Positions 60,656-64,000 of a stretch of DNA of 64,000 bases are shown here, one piece after another. Position numbers and translations under genes: made by a program. Below the pieces are notes generated by a model, which made no database searches, had not been told where the DNA came from, and worked only from the letters and a program-made list of their open reading frames with translations. Source of the stretch: DASRDB01 sp035652815 (GTDB taxonomy: Bacteria > Chloroflexota > Ktedonobacteria > Ktedonobacterales > Ktedonobacteraceae); the NCBI GenBank assembly GCA_035652815.1, contig DASRDB010000012.1, positions 124,001 to 188,000 on the forward strand, given 5' to 3'. Every line of letters starts with the position of its first letter. The first letter of the stretch is position 1.

Positions 60656-60910
60656 CTACGAAGCCAGTTTCACGCTCTTTCCATCGAAGGTCTTTTTCTT
60701 GTTCTTACGCTTAGCTGTAGCCTTTTCCAGGGTCTGCTGCTCCTGGCTGTATGCTTCGGAGCAGCGATTGTATTCTTCTGCTAACAGGATGTAGGTATCG
60801 TACATCTGCTCGAGGACTTCGAGCGGCTCGTCCTGCTGTTCTGCCATGACCAGGTCATGCCATTGTTGCTGCATGCGCTGCTCGGCATGCTGGAGTTCTG
60901 TCAAAGTCAT
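60656..60910 (-). CDS. Small helical protein of unknown function
   Basis: 84 aa. Almost entirely predicted helix, rich in Gln, Glu, Leu and Met (LQHAEQRMQQQWHDLVMAEQ, YILLAEEYNRCSEAYSQEQQ), with a very basic segment near the end (KATAKRKNKKK). GGGGGTAA precedes the ATG at 60910. It lies downstream of the annealing-like protein on the same strand, 147 bp away, and may belong to the same unit. No family recognised. Confidence 0.7.
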   Translation of the reverse strand: MTLTELQHAEQRMQQQWHDLVMAEQQDEPLEVLEQMYDTYILLAEEYNRCSEAYSQEQQTLEKATAKRKNKKKTFDGKSVKLAS

Positions 60911-61057
60911 TGTTTATTACCCCCAGTGCATTTCCACTTGACCGTTTCGGATTCGATGTGTATACTTTCCCTCCACGGGGGTAGGAGCCTTGTTCCTGTT
61001 ACGACCCGCTTGAGGGTACTGCACTAGTCAGCTTCCCCGCTCGCCCTGCCCCGGTGA

Positions 61058-61840
61058 TTATGACGCTTTACTACGACTCTGTCTCTGCTCATTGTACTCG
61101 TGGCTGAGCTGCGTAATCAGTTCTTTCGCAGCCAGGTAGGTGAGGGTGTCGGGATGCTCCGGCTCCGGCTTGCCAAGATGCTGACACAACTTCCGCAAAC
61201 TGCTCAACTGCTGCTCGGTCGCGGGCGTACTCGCGTCCGCGCTGCCGTTGCTGCCGTTGGTCTTACCATTTCCGTTAGTCGCCGCTGTTGTGACGGGGCG
61301 AGCGGCAGCTACCGGCTTGCGGCTTGCGCCGTTACTCTCAACGGGGGCTGGAGCAGGGGCGCGATCTACGGGAGCATCTACGATGCGATGCTGTTCGTCA
61401 AGTTCAGGAGCAAACTGGGTGCCATAGCCAATTTTCGCAAGCGCTCGACCAGTTGCGCCGGTATCGGCTTTTTCGATGTAGTCATCGAAATCGACCGCGC
61501 ATTCGGACTTGACCGCTTCACCGACTTTGCCTTTGCCGTCCTCAACACGCACATGGAAGTAGGCCCAGCCACGCGCCTTCTTCAGCACCTTCTCGCTGCG
61601 GCGAGTGTCGTTGTTCCACTGATAGACTTCGCGCTCAACTTCACGATCAGGGTCGATGATCTTCTCAACGATGGTGATTTTCCCCTCTGGACACTGTTCG
61701 TTGAACCAGACAAGCCGCCATTGTACCGGCAGATAGTCGGCGGAGCCACCCCGATTCTTAATCTGCATCAAATGGTCGTTCGGGTTAAAAGAGCGAGTCG
61801 GCTGCTCCTCACGACCTGTACCATTTTGTTTTCCGCTCAT
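61058..61840 (-). CDS. Putative Rad52/Sak-like single-strand annealing protein
   Basis: 260 aa. Residues about 20-150 carry a pattern seen in phage-type annealing proteins: LPVQWRLVWFNEQCP, ARGWAYFHVRVEDGKGK, VDFDDYIEKADTGATGRALA, KIGYGTQFAPEL. A low-complexity Ala/Pro/Asn/Gly linker (about 150-205) follows, then a C-terminal helical module (TEQQLSSLRKLCQHLGKPEP, LAAKELITQLSHEY) common in such proteins. It would anneal complementary single strands in recombination. No recombinase, exonuclease or phage genes are nearby. The call rests on pattern only. Confidence 0.6.
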   Translation of the reverse strand: MSGKQNGTGREEQPTRSFNPNDHLMQIKNRGGSADYLPVQWRLVWFNEQCPEGKITIVEKIIDPDREVEREVYQWNNDTRRSEKVLKKARGWAYFHVRVEDGKGKVGEAVKSECAVDFDDYIEKADTGATGRALAKIGYGTQFAPELDEQHRIVDAPVDRAPAPAPVESNGASRKPVAAARPVTTAATNGNGKTNGSNGSADASTPATEQQLSSLRKLCQHLGKPEPEHPDTLTYLAAKELITQLSHEYNEQRQSRSKAS

Positions 61841-62038
61841 GAATTGTTCCTCTTTCTCACTCTTCTAGAAACTTTGTTCTAGAACATTATACAAGTCTTG
61901 ACATATTCTGTCAAGTTGGGCTATAGAGATATTCTTTTTGAGGGGAAAAGAGGTGGTAATAAGGATGCTTTGGTTTTTAACGGAACCATTCCCTCGCCTT
62001 CCACGTCTTCTTTTGCAAGAACCTTTCAGGGGTGTGCT

Positions 62039-63502
62039 ATGCGAGGAAAAATCGTTCTTAGCGGGAAGGATATCGGTTATCTACTGCTGCTGGCCGGGAT
62101 GCTTTTATTAATAGGGCGTGCCTGCGTCTTTGTCCTGTCGCTCTATCATCCACCTCCGCCGCCTCCGCCACAACCATCTTTTACCTCGGTCAGCGTTGAA
62201 AACGAGATTGCGTATTTCCAGGGCGGTGATGGCATCTACGCCTTGCGGGTAAGCGATGGCAAGCAGGTCTGGCATGTCAAGAAAAATCTCTTCGGGCAGA
62301 TTGTCGTCGATAACGGCGTTGTCTACGCGGCGGAACTCAATACGCTTTACGCTCTGCATGCAAGTGATGGTAAACAACTCTGGCAAAGCGCTATCATCGA
62401 ATATGCTTACGCTCAGCCGCCACAGGTTATTAACGGGCTGGTCTATGTTTACAATGGCGAAACATTGTATGTCCTTCATGCTGCTAATGGCTCTCTCGCA
62501 TGGAAAACTGATATTCAGTCACCCGCCTCATTTCAGGTAGTTAACGGCGTCTTCTACTACAGTGAGACAAGTGGCCTGAATTCTCAGCAGGTGGATATAC
62601 TCTACGCCTTACGTGCCAGTGATGGACATCAGATATGGTCATTCACTACGCCGCCGCCGGTATGTGTCCTGTTGGGCTTCACTATCGTGAGTGATGTATT
62701 CTATACCAATACCACCTGCCAGGATCATTCTGGAAGAATCTACGCCTTCCAGGCAAGCAACGGCAGGCAGATCTGGAATACAGCCTTAGAAGGTGATATC
62801 AGCGTCGCGGATGGAAATGTATACGTCTACCCATCGCTTGCAGTGAATACATCAGACAATCTTACCTATGCTTTGAACGCCAGCGACGGCCAAAAACGCT
62901 GGCAATTCGCGGGAGATCAGTCACAAGAAGCCTACGCCCCCAAAATCCTGGCACCGGGCAATGGCAAGGTATATGAAATTCTGGAGAACCGTATCTATGC
63001 CCTTCGAGCGAGTGATGGTCAAACACTATGGAGCATTGTGGGTGGGTACAATGATAAAACTCGAGAGGCGGAGTCGTTCTATAGCCTTACCTTTTCAGAG
63101 GTAGACAATAACATATTCTATTACCGGAGTACATTCAGCAAGCCTGTTACTGGTACTCCTTTTACGCGCCTGCATGCGCTGGATGCCACTACCGGCAAAC
63201 AGCTCTGGCTCTTTCAACAAAGCGTGGCACAATCGCGGTGGGACAAGGTGAGCATCGATACAAAATCTATCTTCATTACTGCCAGTGATACACAATCGCT
63301 GACCAAAATTTACGTGCTGCAAACAGATACTGGCAAACAGGCTGGCTCTGTGCAGTTAAAGGTCCGGGCCAAAGATATCCTTATTACGGATAACTACATC
63401 TTCATTGACCTGGTTGTAGGTGATACCACCTTCAGCTACTATCTCTTCGCCACGCAGCCTACGAAAGATGGGGGCAAGCAATTGTGGAGCTTTATGGCTT
63501 AG
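62039..63502 (+). CDS. PQQ-like beta-propeller membrane protein
   Basis: 487 aa from the ATG at 62039 (CAGGGGTG upstream); the frame from 61898 has no SD. N-terminal membrane anchor (about 12-36), a run of Pro residues, then about eight blades carrying the PQQ repeat signature: YALRVSDGKQVWHV, YALHASDGKQLWQS, YALRASDGHQIWSF, YAFQASNGRQIWNT, YALRASDGQTLWSI, HALDATTGKQLWLF. The exported propeller may be a scaffold like BamB or a sensor; PQQ-binding residues of dehydrogenases are not evident. No genes of the Bam pathway nearby. Confidence 0.85.
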   Translation: MRGKIVLSGKDIGYLLLLAGMLLLIGRACVFVLSLYHPPPPPPPQPSFTSVSVENEIAYFQGGDGIYALRVSDGKQVWHVKKNLFGQIVVDNGVVYAAELNTLYALHASDGKQLWQSAIIEYAYAQPPQVINGLVYVYNGETLYVLHAANGSLAWKTDIQSPASFQVVNGVFYYSETSGLNSQQVDILYALRASDGHQIWSFTTPPPVCVLLGFTIVSDVFYTNTTCQDHSGRIYAFQASNGRQIWNTALEGDISVADGNVYVYPSLAVNTSDNLTYALNASDGQKRWQFAGDQSQEAYAPKILAPGNGKVYEILENRIYALRASDGQTLWSIVGGYNDKTREAESFYSLTFSEVDNNIFYYRSTFSKPVTGTPFTRLHALDATTGKQLWLFQQSVAQSRWDKVSIDTKSIFITASDTQSLTKIYVLQTDTGKQAGSVQLKVRAKDILITDNYIFIDLVVGDTTFSYYLFATQPTKDGGKQLWSFMA

Positions 63503-63634
63503 TGTAAAATCGACCGAAAGCCACCAGGAGCTTCCTGCTTCTCTCTACACCAGGGAATACTTTTCCCCTACCGCTTGTTATATACTATTACTCAATGAGT
63601 GAGTATATCCGGCAAGAGGTGGTAGGAAATCGCT

Positions 63635-64000
63635 ATGAGCAGCACGAATATTTATAATGAGATTCAGTCATCATTAAAGCATGGGCAGCGCGTAGCCGTT
63701 GCGACGGTTGTGAAAACAATAGGCGCTACCACATGTGGCGTAGGCACAAAGATGCTGATACGGGCCGATGGTAGCACCAGTGGCACCTTTTCCAGCGCGA
63801 AAGTAGACGCGCAGGCGGCACAGGAAGCAATGCAATCTTTGCGCGATGGCGAGTCACGCCTGATACATGTTCATCTTGAGCCAGATCAGGCCGTTGGCAG
63901 TTGCGGCGGAACCCTGGAACTATTCATCGAAGTGCTTCATCCAGAGCCTCGCTTGATAATTGCTGGTGCGGGTTATGTCGCTCAAGCGCTGGCGAGGCTG
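63635..64000 (+). CDS. xdhC: XdhC/CoxI family protein (cut by right edge)
   Basis: 122 codons from an ATG at 63635 (GGTAGGAAA upstream), open to the window end; translated by hand. MSSTNIYNEIQSSLKHGQRV, VATVVKTIGATTCGVGTKML and VGSCGGTLELFIEVLHPEPR fit the XdhC/CoxI N-terminal domain, and RLIIAGAGYVAQALARL starts its Rossmann domain. XdhC-type proteins insert or sulfurate the molybdenum cofactor of xanthine dehydrogenase or CO dehydrogenase-type enzymes. A molybdoenzyme gene cluster may therefore lie just beyond the edge. Confidence 0.85.
   Translation, partial: MSSTNIYNEIQSSLKHGQRVAVATVVKTIGATTCGVGTKMLIRADGSTSGTFSSAKVDAQAAQEAMQSLRDGESRLIHVHLEPDQAVGSCGGTLELFIEVLHPEPRLIIAGAGYVAQALARL

Overview
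The window (GC roughly in the low to mid 50s percent by eye) reads as chromosome of a large-genome, Gram-positive-like environmental bacterium, most likely Chloroflexota class Ktedonobacteria. This is inferred from the mix of FHA-domain ABC transporters, several Ser/Thr kinases with WD40 or beta-sandwich/membrane tails, a system I cytochrome c maturation operon, a caa3-type oxidase and trehalose synthesis genes. No rRNA, tRNA, CRISPR array, intact transposase or prophage was recognised.

Layout. 1-5.8 kb: two divergent FHA-FHA-ABC transporter paralogues (one cut by the left edge) and a WD40 Ser/Thr kinase, so phospho-Thr readers next to a writer. 5.9-7.8 kb: a two-gene membrane pair that looks like an ion-driven stator: a coiled-coil membrane protein plus a MotB-like protein with an Asp at the start of its single membrane helix. 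7.9-15.1 kb: leftward housekeeping genes (Nudix, guaA, SDR, cupin, miaA) and a large membrane Ser/Thr kinase. 15.4-23.1 kb: a glucosaminidase-like membrane protein, an APC permease, a MerR regulator, a GAF/winged-helix protein with its membrane partner, and an exported phosphatase-superfamily enzyme. 23.1-32.7 kb: one long leftward cytochrome c maturation cluster in the order ResA-like, CopD-like, ccmE, ccmF, ccmH, ccmI-like, an exported regulatory-domain protein, ccmA, ccmB, ccmC, ccmD, DUF3054. 33-40 kb: a decayed Rpn-type nuclease gene, a DJ-1/PfpI protein, a membrane-anchored receiver protein, a WD40 lipoprotein and a histidine kinase fused to a receiver and OmpR-type DNA-binding domain. 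40.3-45.2 kb: cytochrome oxidase genes. 45.3-64 kb: a ThDP enzyme, a nitroreductase, a giant beta-sandwich repeat protein, DUF983, convergent otsB and otsA, rph, eno, an alpha/beta hydrolase without its serine, a single-strand-annealing-like protein, a PQQ-type propeller protein and the start of an XdhC-family gene.

A second layer overlies the genes: more than 20 miniature palindromic elements in several families, most sharing a TGTAGGG-type end. They sit mainly at 3' ends of genes, supply the stop codon of at least three genes, and have inserted in frame inside reading frames (16.1-16.4 kb, 28.8 kb, possibly 31.9 and 45.0 kb). Many starts had to be moved inward to a Shine-Dalgarno (SD) sequence because the longest open frame runs back into such a repeat.

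Functionally, the ccm cluster and the caa3 oxidase belong together: the first makes the c-type haem in the second (CSGCH motif in subunit II). The kinases, FHA proteins and two-component proteins suggest a signalling-rich organism, with the stator-like pair as the least explained module.
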